64,000 nucleotides of DNA from Plecoglossus altivelis (GCA_036571765.1 BROE01000018.1:12378743-12442742); one strand, 5' to 3'. Numbered from the stretch's first letter, positions 13,001 through 23,482 are shown. Notes: generated from the sequence alone by a model not told the origin. Program-made: numbers and translations.

Positions 13001-16000
13001 CGTTTGGAGCAGGAAGCGCGAGGCCGCCTGGAGAGACAGAAGATCACGGACCAAGCCGAGGCTGAGAAAGCCAGGAAGGAGTTGCTAGAGTTGGAAGCCC
13101 TCAGGTGACCGAGAAAGGGAGGCCAGACTTAGTAATGTCATGGCCTACAAGCCATGATCTTACAGACATGATACTGCATAACAGAAACTATCACTGTAAG
13201 CGTAGATTACGCATGTTATGCATGTTAGTGCTACCAAAACTATCAAGGTCACTAAGATGTTCCTGTACTACTTGACATTGAGTACTACTTGACTGCCTTG
13301 TTGTTCTCTAATACGCAGTGCGGCGGTGGAGAGCACTGGGGCAGCAAAGGCTGAGGCCCAGTCAAGAGCTGAGGCCGCTCGTATCCAGGGAGAGGCAGCG
13401 GTCAGCGAGGCCAAACTGAAGGCAGAAGCTCAACGTATTGAGGCTGTATGTAATATACTCCTCCTGTGTGTGTGTTTCTTAGCTATATGTCTGTTTATGT
13501 ACTCTATAATACAGAGCTGTGTGTGGTAAAGGTGTGTAGTGTCTTTTCAACTACTAACATATGTATATGTAGGAGGCAGAGCTGCTGCGGCTGGCTAAGG
13601 CACGTGAGCAGGAAATACAGTATAAGAAGGAGACAGACCGCCTGGATGTGGAACGGCAGCAGAAGATAGCAGAGATTGAAAGCCTCCGTTTCAAACAGCT
13701 GGTGGAGAGCATAGGAAGAGACACGCTCAAGGACATGGCCAGAGCAGGGCCAGAACTACAGGTGATACATTGCTAAACAACCATCAGTAAAGTACAATAC
13801 CAATTACAAATATAGCTGCAAGAAGCAATGCAGGTTCCTCCTCAAAATGTAAAAGTATTGTAGAAAATGCACATTGTTGAAGGTCAAGAATTGGACAAGA
13901 CCCCAAAATGAATTAATGTTGACAAACAAAACCAGGCTCAATGAAGAATCAAACTCAAGAGTATATGGTTGGCAGCCTCTCTATCCCTTCCACAATACAT
14001 CAACTATTGAGTTAATAGATCCGAAAGGCCAAAGTTTTGGCTTTGGGACAAAGTTTACGCAGCCGTAATTTGGTATTCATATGGTCTTGTATTCCTTCTT
14101 GATGAATATTACTTTGAGTGACGTGTCCTACACAACTTCGACAAATGTAGGTTTTCTACACACATGATGCCAGAAATCCGATGCACCATCTAGATGAGGC
14201 AGGATTTTACCTACACAGCACAAGTTAAAAAGAGATTGTTTTTTCTGGTTTAGTAATGTAGTAATCACCTCAGAAAGAAGCAAAGTCATCTTTACGATTG
14301 TGCAGCTAGACAGCTACTGTACCATACCTGAATTCCCGTTTAACTAAATAGGTAAGCCAGAACATGACCAACTTGATTGCTGTGGCTGCATTTGAACTTA
14401 CAACCTTACACTTTGCAGTTTTCTGTCCCACTGAACTATGCCCAGTATTGAGGAAACAGTGCAGCCAGTTACTGTTGGAAAAAAAGTTATTTGTTTGCCC
14501 TCTGGCAAGCATTGTTTGATTCTGCCGAACTTTAACAGCTGTAATTCAATTATCCTTTGACATAAGGTGAAATTGTGCACGGTACTTCTGAATGCTGTCA
14601 TCTAGAAGTCTATTAAGATTTGAAAAACCTTCAGACACAATTATACTTGATTTAATGACAAAAAATATTGAGGCAGTGTGGACTTTTACATAAATACATC
14701 CCTTTCAGTTATTTTGCATTGCACTCATTTTGTCTTTGCAAATTATTGAAATATGTGTAATTTTACACATGTATACCTAGTTTGAAGACAATTGGTCAAG
14801 AAAGGAGGAGTTTGTAAGGTTGTCCTGAATTTAGACAGTGTAAGGAAATTCTTAAGTCTAACATGGGTCTTGAGGATTTTGGTTTCCCTTGAGAGTCTAC
14901 CATAGTAGGTAGGCAATGGTAGGCAAGTCTACCATTTTCCAGGCATTTTGTGTGGTGCAGGGGAAATCTTGTAGAATTTGGGCATGGACAATAGTACCAG
15001 CATTGGGCATATTTGGACTATTAGCGGCCATGCAGTGGTAAGTGACCTGTTGTATCGTTACACCAAATTTGAAAAATAGGGTTTAAGGACATTTTGAGCT
15101 ATTGAGCCATTTCATGGAGGAGAAGAAAAATAATAAAAAGAATACTGACAAAACAATACAGACTTGGGGTGCATGGTAGCGGTGCGGTTAGAGCCCTTGC
15201 CTCCCAGGAAGGAGATCATGGGTTCAATTCTTGGGCCAAATCCAACATCACATGATCTTTCTGGGTGGAGTCTGCATGTCCTCCCCATGTTACCTTGGGT
15301 TCTCTCCGGGCACTCCGGCTTCCTCCCACTGTCCAAAGACATGCATGTGATAGGTTAATTGGTATATTGAGAAATTGCCCCTAGAGAGTGGATGTGTGAG
15401 TGAATGGTTGTCTGTGTCTCTGTGTTAGCCCTGCGACTTGCTGGCCCCAGTCCAGGGTGTACCCTGCCTATGGCCTGAAAGCTACTGGGTAAGGCTCCAG
15501 TCACCCGTGACCCCTAAATGGGAACAAACGGCACTGCAATCTCTCCCAGGGATTAGCAGTAGACAATGGATGGATGGATGGACAAAACAATAGGTTTCCT
15601 CCTACTGGAGGAACCCTATATATAGGAAAAATTGCGGATTCCTCAAAATTGTGGACTATTTAAAAATGTACATGGTAGAGAAATGTATTCCACAGATATA
15701 TACATTTCAAGGCAATCAGATCAATGAGCGATTTTAACTTTTTGTTCTTTGTACAAATGAACATTGTACTTGAAAAATACATCACACGATCATTGAGACT
15801 TTTTTGTTTTTCATGAGCAACCTTGCTTGCATGCCAACTTTCATTTCTTTTGGCCCAATGGAGTCAAAATGCCATAATGTAGATAATGACAACTTTGAGG
15901 GTCTGTAGCACCTCCTTTGCTCTTATGAGGCCTATGTTTTCTTATAAAAGTCAAACTTTTAGTATCAGCTGTTTGATAGATTCAATTTAATGGTTCGGCA

Positions 16001-16752
16001 GAAGAAAACTGTTTCCGTTAGCAGTGCTATTACTTGTGGCGATACTAGCTAGAAGGTCTTCTTGACAGAAAGGCCAACCTTGTCAGAAAGCCGGTAATAT
16101 GTTTGCATGGCCTCAAGATTACTTAATTGTGTCAATTGCGTTTATGAGAGTTAGGAATGGCGTACGAAATGTAGAGGAAGGGGGCATGAAATGAGGAGAT
16201 TCCACTAGCATTTACCTGAGCATATTTTTATATCAAATAATGTATTTCAACAAACCTACTTTTGTCATATTTTTATCTTATCCATTTTGTTAGGTATGTT
16301 ACTAAAAATTGTCGAGAGTCTTCACTTGATCCGGGGATTAAATCTGAGTATCGTTTTTTGACTGGTTGATATGTAAAGCATTATTTTAGTGTTAGCGGAA
16401 TCCTAATCATAATAAAACTAGTAATACTAATAATAATAGGTATCTTTCCGACTAAGGAATATAAAATATAAACTTAGAATAGCAATAGCTTTCCACCTAA
16501 TGAAAGAATCCTAAATATTGTGGTAACCTTGATGTTGTTAGGTAAAGCACAGTAATGAAACTGAACCACAACATCCCTAGACTGTCATGGCTGAAGAGAA
16601 CACTCCTCTTTTCTTTTCTGTCCTTCCACCAGGTCAAACTCCTGCAATCTCTGGGACTCCAGTCCACGCTGATCACAGATGGTTCCTCCCCTATCAACCT
16701 CTTCACCACAGCCAATGGCTTGCTGGGAGCCCAACAGAGCCAAGGCAAGTAA
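987..16752 (+). CDS. mvp: major vault protein, 5'-partial gene (12 exons)
   Basis: Encodes the shell protein of the vault, a large cytoplasmic ribonucleoprotein barrel. Coding exons are 987-1081, 1404-1640, 1752-1877, 2587-2805, 2997-3232, 5594-5791, 8596-8740, 10750-10961, 12988-13104, 13319-13445, 13573-13761 and 16633-16752. Joined, they keep one frame for 672 codons plus a TAA. The product follows vertebrate MVP from about residue 195 of the human protein: vault repeats (EEWLVT, VILDPVG, AIPLDENEGIYV), shoulder domain (DHARLQLQL, FSVPDFVGDA, VRGAVASVQFDDFHK), charged cap-helix and cap end (LLQSLGLQSTLITDGSSPI). All introns are GT-AG except the one after 2805, which is GC-AG. The human protein extends some 40 residues past this stop; the fish end is shorter unless a further exon exists. 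Exons for the first quarter lie left of the window. Confidence 0.98.
1404..1640 (+). CDS. mvp: mvp coding exon, vault repeats
   Basis: 79 codons between ctctcag and gtgaga, phase 0 on both sides. Contains RTGEEWLVTMADREAHIP and YCVILDPVGTDGK, both strongly conserved in MVP. Confidence 0.97.
1752..1877 (+). CDS. mvp: mvp coding exon, vault repeat
   Basis: 42 codons between tatcag and gtgaag. Contains FFMQPGEHLETGIQDIYVLS, as in MVP, and ends in the variable loop FNDTEK. Confidence 0.96.
1917..1985 (+). repeat. partial hAT-type MITE end
   Basis: Reads gattctcaagtggtctaacc and then aggacccac, like the start of the better-preserved element at 38278. Only one end is recognisable. Confidence 0.4.
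2587..2805 (+). CDS. mvp: mvp coding exon with acidic insert and GC donor
   Basis: 73 codons after tgccag. Begins with an acidic run (LEEEDDEDADGLGE) and continues through GDRWMLRGPVEYVP and AIPLDENEGIYV. The end at AAG is set by conserved MVP sequence continuing at 2997; the intron therefore starts gcaagt, not gt. Confidence 0.96.
2997..3232 (+). CDS. mvp: mvp coding exon, vault repeats
   Basis: Follows tcccag and ends in phase 2 before gtaagg. Contains VIGHTYMLTQDEELW and YRVPHNAAVQVYDYREKRAR, the near-invariant end of the repeat region. Confidence 0.97.
3233..5593 (+). other. mvp intron, 2.4 kb
   Basis: AT-rich. A (TA/GATA)-type simple repeat lies at about 4998-5042. No exon or recognisable element otherwise. 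Confidence 0.6.
5594..5791 (+). CDS. mvp: mvp coding exon, last repeat into shoulder
   Basis: Follows tgtcag, donor gtaaga. Contains FGPEMVMLGPDEQFTVLSLS and LLLGPDFFTDIITIETADHA, the entry to the SPFH-like shoulder domain. Confidence 0.97.
5813..6002. mobile_element. hAT-type foldback MITE in mvp intron
   Basis: The first and last ~55 bases are inverted copies (CAGAGGTGTCAAACCCTGG against the reverse complement of CCAGGGTTTGACACCCCTG). Ends are CAG...CTG as in hAT elements. The 8-base flanks atctttgt (5805-5812) and atctatgg (6003-6010) match at six positions, consistent with a decayed 8-bp hAT target duplication. No coding capacity. Confidence 0.82.
6003..8595 (+). other. mvp intron remainder
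   Basis: AT-rich intron. The text ttttggccaccactgta near 8030-8046 resembles a Tc1/mariner terminus, but no partner end is seen. Open frames at 7064-7971 are not gene-like. Confidence 0.4.
8596..8740 (+). CDS. mvp: mvp coding exon, shoulder domain
   Basis: Follows tttcag, donor gtctga. Contains ALFSVPDFVGDASKAIASRV and VASVQFDDFHK, a hallmark of the MVP shoulder. Confidence 0.97.
8870..10640 (-). mobile_element. decayed DNA transposon in mvp intron
   Basis: Contains a broken minus-strand transposase. The motif cacattataacgtg near 8931 recurs inverted as cacgttataatgtg near 10618, and further TTATAACG-like repeats cluster at both ends, suggesting terminal or subterminal inverted repeats. Exact ends and target duplication were not resolved. 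Confidence 0.6.
9490..10603 (-). pseudogene. hAT-like transposase remnant
   Basis: Minus-strand frames read VTVGFVDMPVCNDAKAALIF and NCVGLRGDNCNVMIGKSNSV at 10133-10603, then HCATCWLSLGKGLDHLLNQW at 9814-10122, and a tail near 9500-9640. These resemble the catalytic-core region of hAT-like (DUF4371-type) transposases of fish. The frame is broken at least twice, so the gene is dead. It is antisense to mvp and unrelated to it. Confidence 0.65.
10750..10961 (+). CDS. mvp: mvp coding exon, shoulder to cap-helix
   Basis: Follows tacacag, ends in phase 2 before gtcaga. Contains SVDIQSVEPVDQRTRDALQK and AIEITTNSQEAAAR. The acceptor lies about 100 bp from the decayed transposon in the preceding intron. 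Confidence 0.96.
10962..12987 (+). other. mvp intron with one dispersed repeat
   Basis: Holds the repeat at 11640-11880. An 86-codon open frame at 12146-12406 has no recognisable domain. Nothing else is supported. Confidence 0.5.
11640..11880 (+). repeat. unnamed dispersed repeat, copy A
   Basis: Shares about 200 bases, in reverse complement, with 42800-43055: gttgagaagaacatctgtta, then gatatctgtctcccctcc and tttctgtttcaagcgggt. Both copies can be read as a short peptide around CVNNRCSSQ. Family not recognised. Confidence 0.65.
12988..13104 (+). CDS. mvp: mvp coding exon, cap-helix coiled coil
   Basis: Follows actgtag, donor gtgacc. Reads HEAERLEQEARGRLERQK and then AEAEKARKELLELEAL, the highly charged alpha-helical part of the vault cap. 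Confidence 0.96.
13319..13445 (+). CDS. mvp: mvp coding exon, cap-helix
   Basis: Follows acgcag, donor gtatgt. Alanine- and glutamate-rich helix, AAVESTGAAKAEAQSRAEAA, matching the MVP cap-helix. Confidence 0.96.
13573..13761 (+). CDS. mvp: mvp coding exon, cap-helix end
   Basis: 63 codons after tatgtag, donor gtgata. Helical KAREQEIQYKKETDRLDVER, then DMARAGPELQ, which leads into the conserved VKLLQSLGL of the last exon. Confidence 0.95.
13762..15146 (+). other. mvp intron, no feature
   Basis: AT-rich intron; open frames are short and not gene-like. Confidence 0.5.
15159..15580 (+). mobile_element. tRNA-headed SINE with perfect target duplication
   Basis: A 422-bp retroposon in the mvp intron. 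RNA polymerase III box A-like tagcggtgcgg (15177-15187) and box B ggttcaattct (15221-15231) lie 33 bases apart. The body is the common fish repeat with gggttctctccgggcactcc and agtccagggtgtaccctgcc, and it ends in (ATGG)n. The 12-base sequence gacaaaacaata occurs immediately before (15147-15158) and after (15581-15592), a perfect target-site duplication. Other copies lie at 56790-57029 and 58271-58740. Confidence 0.88.
15593..16632 (+). other. mvp last intron, distal part
   Basis: AT-rich intron up to the acceptor ccaccag. I see nothing else. Confidence 0.5.
16633..16752 (+). CDS. mvp: mvp terminal coding exon
   Basis: Follows ccaccag; 39 codons (VKLLQSLGLQSTLITDGSSP, then INLFTTANGLLGAQQSQGK) and TAA. 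Three overlapping AATAAA signals follow about 134 bases later, supporting a terminal exon. The stop overlaps the string AAGGCAAGTAAG, which could act as a GC-type donor to a further exon. Confidence 0.92.
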   Translation, partial: VKLLQSLGLQSTLITDGSSPINLFTTANGLLGAQQSQGK

Positions 16753-16885
16753 GGGGAGGAAAAGAATAAGAAGAAAAGCCAGATTCATAGATTCAAAAGC
16801 AACTTCCGCATCATCTCCTGGAGTTTTATTTTTGTTTTTTTCTCATTTGAAAAGACATGATAGGTAATCTGTCTAAATTGTAATT

Positions 16886-16899
16886 AATAAATAAATAAA
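16886..16899 (+). promoter_or_regulatory. mvp: mvp polyadenylation signals
   Basis: Three overlapping AATAAA hexamers 134 bases after the stop codon. No competing signal lies between. Confidence 0.75.
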
Positions 16900-17099
16900 G
16901 GGGTTCAGGATTGTTAAATGTACCCTAAATAACTGATATTAACAGGCTAGATCTGGGACTTAAATACATGCCACTTTAATGTTCAATAAAAACAGAATAC
17001 GTATATGATTATTCATCTATGCTAATTTTTAAGGAATAAGAGTGTTCATATTTGCTGTCCAGAGGTTCATGCCGATAACGACCACAAATAAGAGGCAAA

Positions 17100-17133
<34 letters not shown>

Positions 17134-18930
17134 TGTTGACCCCCAACGGATAAAATCATTCAGAGTCAGGAAGCATACCTCTCCCTCATAGAAGTAAGAA
17201 TCTACTATTGAGAATCCATTGTTTTATACAGAATAAGGGTTACATAACAGTCACCGCAGACAACAATTGTACAGTGCCCATCATGCAATCTGTAGATAAG
17301 ATATCAGTGAGACACACATACTTCTGGAACCATAGATAGTGCACTGTTCCCATACTGCAGTTAGTAACGTTTCCCTTGTTGTCTTTGATGCATTTCACAG
17401 ATTTCAGTTAAATTTCTCAAAGCACTTCAATCTCCACATTATTAAATCACATATGCACATAATAAAAGCATTATTTGACATTATTGTGACCAAATTACCA
17501 ATACTCAACACATGAAAATGATTATGGATCATAAAATTGTCTGATGTTTTGATGTTTACCACATATTTATGTCCTGTGGCTGGTATTTCAAAACTTGTAA
17601 TCTAGATCAGAATGTACTTAAATCCTCCTGGATTGGATTAATTAATGATCTAATTCTAAAAACAGGTACTTCAAATCAAATCCTAGATCCTTCATTTTGA
17701 GATTTGGGAATCCAATCTGCCTTTTGATCCGGATTAAAAGATGCTGTCAAGTATTTCAAAACTATAAAGGGAAATCTAGATCAGTTTGATCCTAAAATTC
17801 AGGATTACCCTGATCCCAGAGGTGGATTTGAGAGAGATTGCATGTAATGGTTTGAACAGCCTAACTTCCCAAAGTTATTTGTCTGATACAGATACACTTA
17901 AATTACGTTTGATCAATATTTATTTGATCAACATTTATTTTATTTGGCTTTTTTCAGCAAACAATGAAATTAAAGACATCAAAATATGAAAATAATATAA
18001 CATTTAAAAAAATTGCAACACAAAAATAAAGATAAACAGATACAACCTATATACTCATACACATCTTTTGAACTCTATCCATATGAGTGTTTGTCTGGTC
18101 CTGTTTAAATCTAAAGTAACATGGGACCGTGTATGTTTTTAAACCCCTCCTTTCTGTATTTACTCACAACAATAAAAAAACTGCAGTATGATAGCCTGCA
18201 AAACATTTGCTGTCTCTTATTTTAGGTATTCAGAATCTCAACAACGTTTCAGTATTGCAGTCATGTTTGCTTTTTGCACTTACATCTCGGTTCCATCTTT
18301 CTCATGATTGCAGTGCTCCTCCTCCTTTTCTCTCAACCTCTATCCTATGTCGCACTAATACTGGTCTGTACTGAATGAACAAGACACTCCATCTCAATAG
18401 CTTTCTAGAAATGTCTCTATTTTCATGTTCTCAATCATTTGTAGAAGCCTCACTTTACCTCCTTTTCATTTTAATTTTTTCCCCCATGCTGCTGTCTCTT
18501 CATCCCCAATTGTTCTCTTTTTTGTTCTTCCAGACACAGTGGTTGTATCTTTCCATAATTCATATTGATTTAAAATTCAAATGAGATCAATTTTTGTATT
18601 AACACAGGAGTCAGACCTTGCTCTCCACCGGAGTTTCTCTAGTTGCTTTCCCATCAGCCAGTGCCTTGGCAACTGAAACATCGCACAATACAATATTGTG
18701 TATCCCCATAAACATTTAATCTCAAGTAGCAAAGACAGATCTATTTTGCTTGCACTTTTTACTCCCATAATGATAAAACTAGAGCACAGTTCCCATGATG
18801 CAGCTGGTGATTAAAGGGGTGATTCATTGAGGTTTTAGGTTATTTCACAGTGTACCTTCAGGTGTCCGAATAGGATGTTTAACATTGGTTGGGCTGAAAT
18901 TGGCACAGGTGCTGTTTTATGCACCTTAAT
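16900..18930. other. intergenic, AT-rich
   Basis: No gene seen downstream of mvp. Contains the GT microsatellite at 17103-17130. Repeated short motifs around gatcctaaat/aatctagatca at 17580-17820 suggest an old repeat, not identified. Confidence 0.45.
17103..17130. repeat. (GT)14 microsatellite
   Basis: Uninterrupted GT dinucleotides. Confidence 0.95.
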
Positions 18931-18937
18931 GCAATCC

Positions 18938-19058
18938 TGCATGTTTCCCTGCTCCAATATGACTGAGTCGACAGAATGGGTCTGAAGCCAGATTATGGCC
19001 ATTCATTTGAATCCGGTGTATTTGAGCAGGGAAACATCTGAAACATGCAGGATAGATG
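18938..19058. mobile_element. foldback MITE remnant
   Basis: cctgcatgtttccctgctc on the left pairs with gagcagggaaacatctgaaa and catgcagg on the right, leaving a loop of about 70 bases. It resembles the centre of the MITE at 5813. Outer ends are too decayed to place. Confidence 0.55.
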
Positions 19059-19389
19059 TTCCCTGGGGACCTGGGGGGTGTTCCATCAACATCACAAATG
19101 AAAGCCTGACTCAGGTTAGCGTCAACCCAGACTTAAACCTCAACCCATTCCACTAACGTTTTGTTCCACAAACAAGCAACACTAATTCAAGACAGTCTTC
19201 AAGAATTGGGCAACAGAAGCAGCCAGATCAGGCAATCATCAAAAGTAGGAGTTATGTCACAAAAATCAAATCTCAAATAGTTAGTCTATGTTATTTTCAG
19301 CAGCGTGAATCGATTTGTTTTTGGGGTGGTAGTCAACCAAAAGAGAAATATTGCCGCAATAATCAAACCATAATAACTGTTTAAATGCA

Positions 19390-19680
19390 TAAATTGTAGG
19401 CCTACCAAATCTACATAAAATAACTAATGCATCTAGGCCGACTGATAATTAGTGTAATTTGATGAGCTGTCGGAGACTGTTCTGGCAGTGGCCTTATCAG
19501 TGGCCAATATTCTCAACAGAAGATTGAGAGTAATAGTCAAAAAACAAAGTGGTAGACATTTGAAAATTATAGGATTCATTTCAAAACCCCAAAGAAGGCC
19601 GGCTTGCACTTGATGTGTGCTGAAAAAGCTTTTGAACATTTTGAACAAAATGAATTAATTACTTCATAATAACGTATAAA
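19390..19680 (-). repeat. unnamed dispersed repeat, copy A
   Basis: Read on the minus strand it matches 55130-55430: catcaagtgcaagc, ctcaatcttctgttgagaat, attggccactgataaggc, then cctagatgcattagtta and gtagatttggtagg. Both copies give a peptide like LLxRILAxxxATA on one strand. Family not recognised. Confidence 0.6.
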
Positions 19681-20319
19681 TATATTATAACTTATTTAAC
19701 TTATAAATAATAAATAGCCTGAAAACACCCATGGGGAACCTCTAACATTGCACCTATAACATTGGGGAAACCAGAAGGAGAGTATGAAGTAATAAAGAAG
19801 CTTCTCAACATATAGGCTGTTTAAACAATGAAAATACTAATTAAATGAAAGTCTCTATAGTTAACCTTGTTAAACCTTCGGCAGCCCTGCTCAAGAATGT
19901 GCCACATAGAAAAAATAAAGACAGACCTAACAGTGGTCAAGGCTTTTCCATGGTGAGTTTGTTTCCTTCTGTGATTCCATCAGACTACATAGGCCTACCT
20001 ACACATACTGCAGTCTACCACCCTCTATTCTACTACAGTATAATAGTCTACTCTCCTTTCCATTACTTTCTACTAAAGATGGTAGGCTGCTCTTATTTGT
20101 TCATTGTCATCCTTAAGAGTGTTTTTTTCTATATATACAGAAAATATGTATATAGAGATAAACCATGTTGGGCCTGCTGAGCCTTTAGCTGTTCCACAGA
20201 TACTGCTCATGAAATGAAACAGATCAGGTCCCTGCTTGTGACCTCAACAGTCGGAGGAATGCTTCTTACAACAGACAAGCTGCTCTCCTCAGATGCACTT
20301 CTCTGAATAGCTGAACTCT
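19681..20319. other. intergenic, no feature
   Basis: AT-rich; open frame 19845-20180 is not gene-like. Confidence 0.4.
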
Positions 20320-20696
20320 CCTCACACTGGATGATCTAGATGAGCCCCTCTCTCCTGAGTGGTTCTTTCTCTACAGTCCATCTGCAGATGGATGCACTCC
20401 AGTCCTGGACCATCTACAGCCTGTCCGTCCGTGGGAGTAGGATCTCTCCTTCACTGTGGTTCTCCTCGAGGTATCTACTTTTTCCCACAGGGTTTTTTGT
20501 GGTTTTTCTCGCCGCGAAATAGGGTTTAAGGACAGGGGATGTTCTGGTACAGTTGTCCATTTGCTAAAATCATGTGGACATTGTTTAACCCGCTTTTCTG
20601 TTTATTGACCAATGATGGAATCTCTGTCGCCCTTCGAGGCAACTGTTGTTGTGATTTTGGGCATTACAAAAATAAATTGAATTGAAAGCATTAATT
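20320..20696 (+). mobile_element. retroelement 3' end with TTGAA-type tail
   Basis: Contains the fish repeat signature cttcactgtggttctcctcg, cccacagggttttttgtgg, ttcgaggcaactgttgttg and the terminal aaataaattgaattgaa. The matching element class is a non-LTR 3' tail; the 5' part is absent or diverged. Confidence 0.5.
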
Positions 20697-21349
20697 CTGT
20701 TTCTGAAGACCCTTGGGGCTGGTGGGATGAACGCTCTTTATATAATCTGAGCATCTTCATCTACAGAGTTGAACAACAGATACGCAATAATTTACATAAT
20801 TAATAAAACTTCAAGACGCACTGCTCAGTTTAGGTCTTAGTGTAGGTCAAGATTCTCTATATGTCGATTTCACACCACCCCAACCCCCTGCCTTCCAATG
20901 GCCGTTATTCAACTATGGTAGAACCATGGTAAAAATGGTTTTGTGGTGCATCGCCCCTTTAAGATGTCAGTGAAACAAAAATACTGATTAGTAAACTATG
21001 ATACCATTGCTGGCGCACACACAGATTCCTGGATTTATGGATAGGTAATGCAGTGCCCATAAAGCAGCTCAGTAGCTTTCTTTCTCAGATTACAACTGAA
21101 ATTCTCTGTCATCTCAGTACTTGTCCAACCCCACCATCCTCTATTCTAGTTACTTTTGAACAATTTGCTAATGCTTTGATACATCCATTTAAAAGATTAT
21201 TGATTAGATAGCTTTAATTTGTCTGCTCTTTCCTACATTTTCAATCAGATGCTTTCAACAGTGTTGAGTGGCTAGCTAGCTAAACAGGTTCGACCTTGCG
21301 CTTTTTGTATGCAACGGGGTGATACACCACAATTTTTTTTTTGCCTTGT
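20697..21349. other. intergenic, no feature
   Basis: AT-rich; nothing recognised. Confidence 0.4.
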
Positions 21350-22656
21350 CAGGGGTCAGGGGTCAGCAACCTTTTCTATCAAAAGAGCCCTTTTTGGCCC
21401 CTCTCCCCTAAATAAAATTCATCTGTAGCCGCAAAACCTATTTGACCCTTTAAATGACGATATCACAGTGTATACAGTTTTATATATAGTTATACTATAT
21501 TCAGAGGGATTTGAATCTATCCAAAAGCTTATTTCTGTATGTTTGGCAGTTTGTTATGCAGGTTGGAAGTTTTTAATGCAAAAGGAGGTCATACAAGATA
21601 CTAATAAAATTTCAATTTCCAATTTTTTGGTCAACCACTGTAAAAGAACTATAGTTTTTTGCATTTGTGAAATTATAGAGCAACAAAAAGAAAACTTAAC
21701 ATTTTATTGCTGTTTTTACCTGTTACAACAAATCAAAACCTCAAACTCTTATAAAGAGAAGAAAAAACACGGGCATGGCACCTACTTTGAAATAAAACAA
21801 AGAACCATGCAGGTCTATTTCAGTCATTCCCTTATTTGTGGAACATTGAGCAAATAAAAAGAAGCCCACTTCGAAATAAAATAAATGTGTAGAAGCATCT
21901 TAATAACTTTCAAAAGAGTAAACATAAAAATTGGCCAGTTTGTATAACTTAAATCCATTTCAGTGTGTTGTCACCCTCTTGTTTTCTCCTCAGCCACGTA
22001 CAGCAATCAACCATCCAGCCTGAACATAAAACACAACTGGATCAGCTCAGCCTCAGATTCTAAAATAAATGTTTTTGCAACATAATAACCTATTAAATTA
22101 AAGTGTTCTCACCTGTTTTATGTGATTTCTGTTTTTGAACATCACTGCAGAGCTTCTCTATATCAGGGCTGTAAGCAGGGGCGGTTTCTTCATTAGGGCA
22201 ATTGGGCAACGCACCACCAAAGTGCGAAAGGGAGATTTTTTTCTCCAAACAGTGTTACGCTAGCTGTCACTGTTTGTTCAGAATCTCGATATAGTCCCAT
22301 CAGCATCGAGTCACGTTCTCTGGAGTACCGCCTCTTTTTGGGCAATTTCAGTCTGGCGAAGATTTGCCCCGAGTGCTCACATAGACTTCCATTCAAAGAT
22401 TTTTTTTTTTTTTTTCGAATTTCAGGGCCTGCAATGCATTCTCTATGGGTTCCGGGAGGGCTAGCACTAACGTGCCTTCGTCATCATACGTACCCATCAC
22501 TTGTGCAGCAATTGTGAACCTTTAAGTTGAAGTGACATTCAATAATATTTAAAAACAATTTAGAATTTTAACAACAAGAAACGACTACATTAATATATTA
22601 ATTTAATGTGATAAAAAAAATATTTTAAAAAAACTGAGAGGGAGACCTCTAGACCG

Positions 22657-23171
22657 TTGGGGAAATCTTGCCAATTGAGTCCAGTTGAAAAATGGCTAGC
22701 AGGTTGTGAAGTAGCTCATGCTTTATTTTGCTACCCCTGCATTTTGTTCCATATTGAGAGCCGTTCAGACATGACATGGACAACTACAGGAGTCACCGAC
22801 ATGCATCATCTCTCGGAGAAGGTAAAAAAGCATGAAACCGGGAAGATGCATATGGACAGTTGCCTGAAATTATTGCCAGACAATTGGACGACAGCTACCG
22901 GATAGCGGTACGTCGTCACAACGATGAGGTTAGCAAGAACCGCCACATTCTAGGCCGTCTAATCGACTGTGTGAAGTTCTGTGGCCTGTTGGAATTAGCA
23001 TTGAGAGGCAAAGATGAGAGTGAAGGCTCAAGCCATGCTGGCATTTTTCGCGGACTGGTCGATTTAGTAGCGTCGCTAGGCGAGGTGTTTGAAGAGCACT
23101 TGAAAAATGCCACAGTCTTCAAGGGTACATCAAAGACTGTGCAAAGAAGTGTAAGAAGTATAATCGAATAG
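22657..23171 (+). pseudogene. hAT transposase fragment (TTF-type finger, DUF4371-like)
   Basis: 22657-22905 reads KWLAGCEVAHALFCYPCILF and TGVTDMHHLSEKVKKHETGK, the cysteine-rich N-terminal finger of this family. The frame shifts near 22870-22890 and continues as YRIAVRRHNDEVSKNRHI and GIFRGLVDLVASLGEVFEEH to 23171. It then stops where the minisatellite begins; the C-terminal two thirds are absent. Dead, non-autonomous copy. Confidence 0.75.
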
Positions 23172-23482
23172 TGATGTGACGTAAACGGTGTGATCTAAGA
23201 GTAATGTGAAGCAAGCAGTGTAATATAAGAGTAATGTGAAGTAAGCAGTGTAATCTAAGAGTAATGTGAAGTAAGAAGTGTAATCTAAGAGTGATGTGAT
23301 GTAAGCAGTGTAATCTAAGAGTGATGTGAAGTAAACAGTGTAATCTAAGAGTAATGTGAAGTAAGCAGTGTAATATAAGAGTAATGTGAAGTAAGCAGTG
23401 TAATCTAAGAGTAATGTGAAGTAAGCAGTGTAATCTAAGAGTAATGTGATGTAAGCAGTGTAATATAGGAGAGTGGTGTAAA
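23161..23482. repeat. 30-bp minisatellite
   Basis: About ten and a half tandem units of exactly 30 bases, with internal strings taatctaagagtaatgtgaa and gtaagcagtg. Units differ by one to three bases (taatata/taatcta, gtaatg/gtgatg). It lies directly after the truncated transposase frame. Confidence 0.95.

Noticed and set aside
23161..23482. Regular repeats considered as a CRISPR-like array
   Set aside because: Direct tandem 30-mers without unique spacers, in a vertebrate hAT element; a minisatellite.
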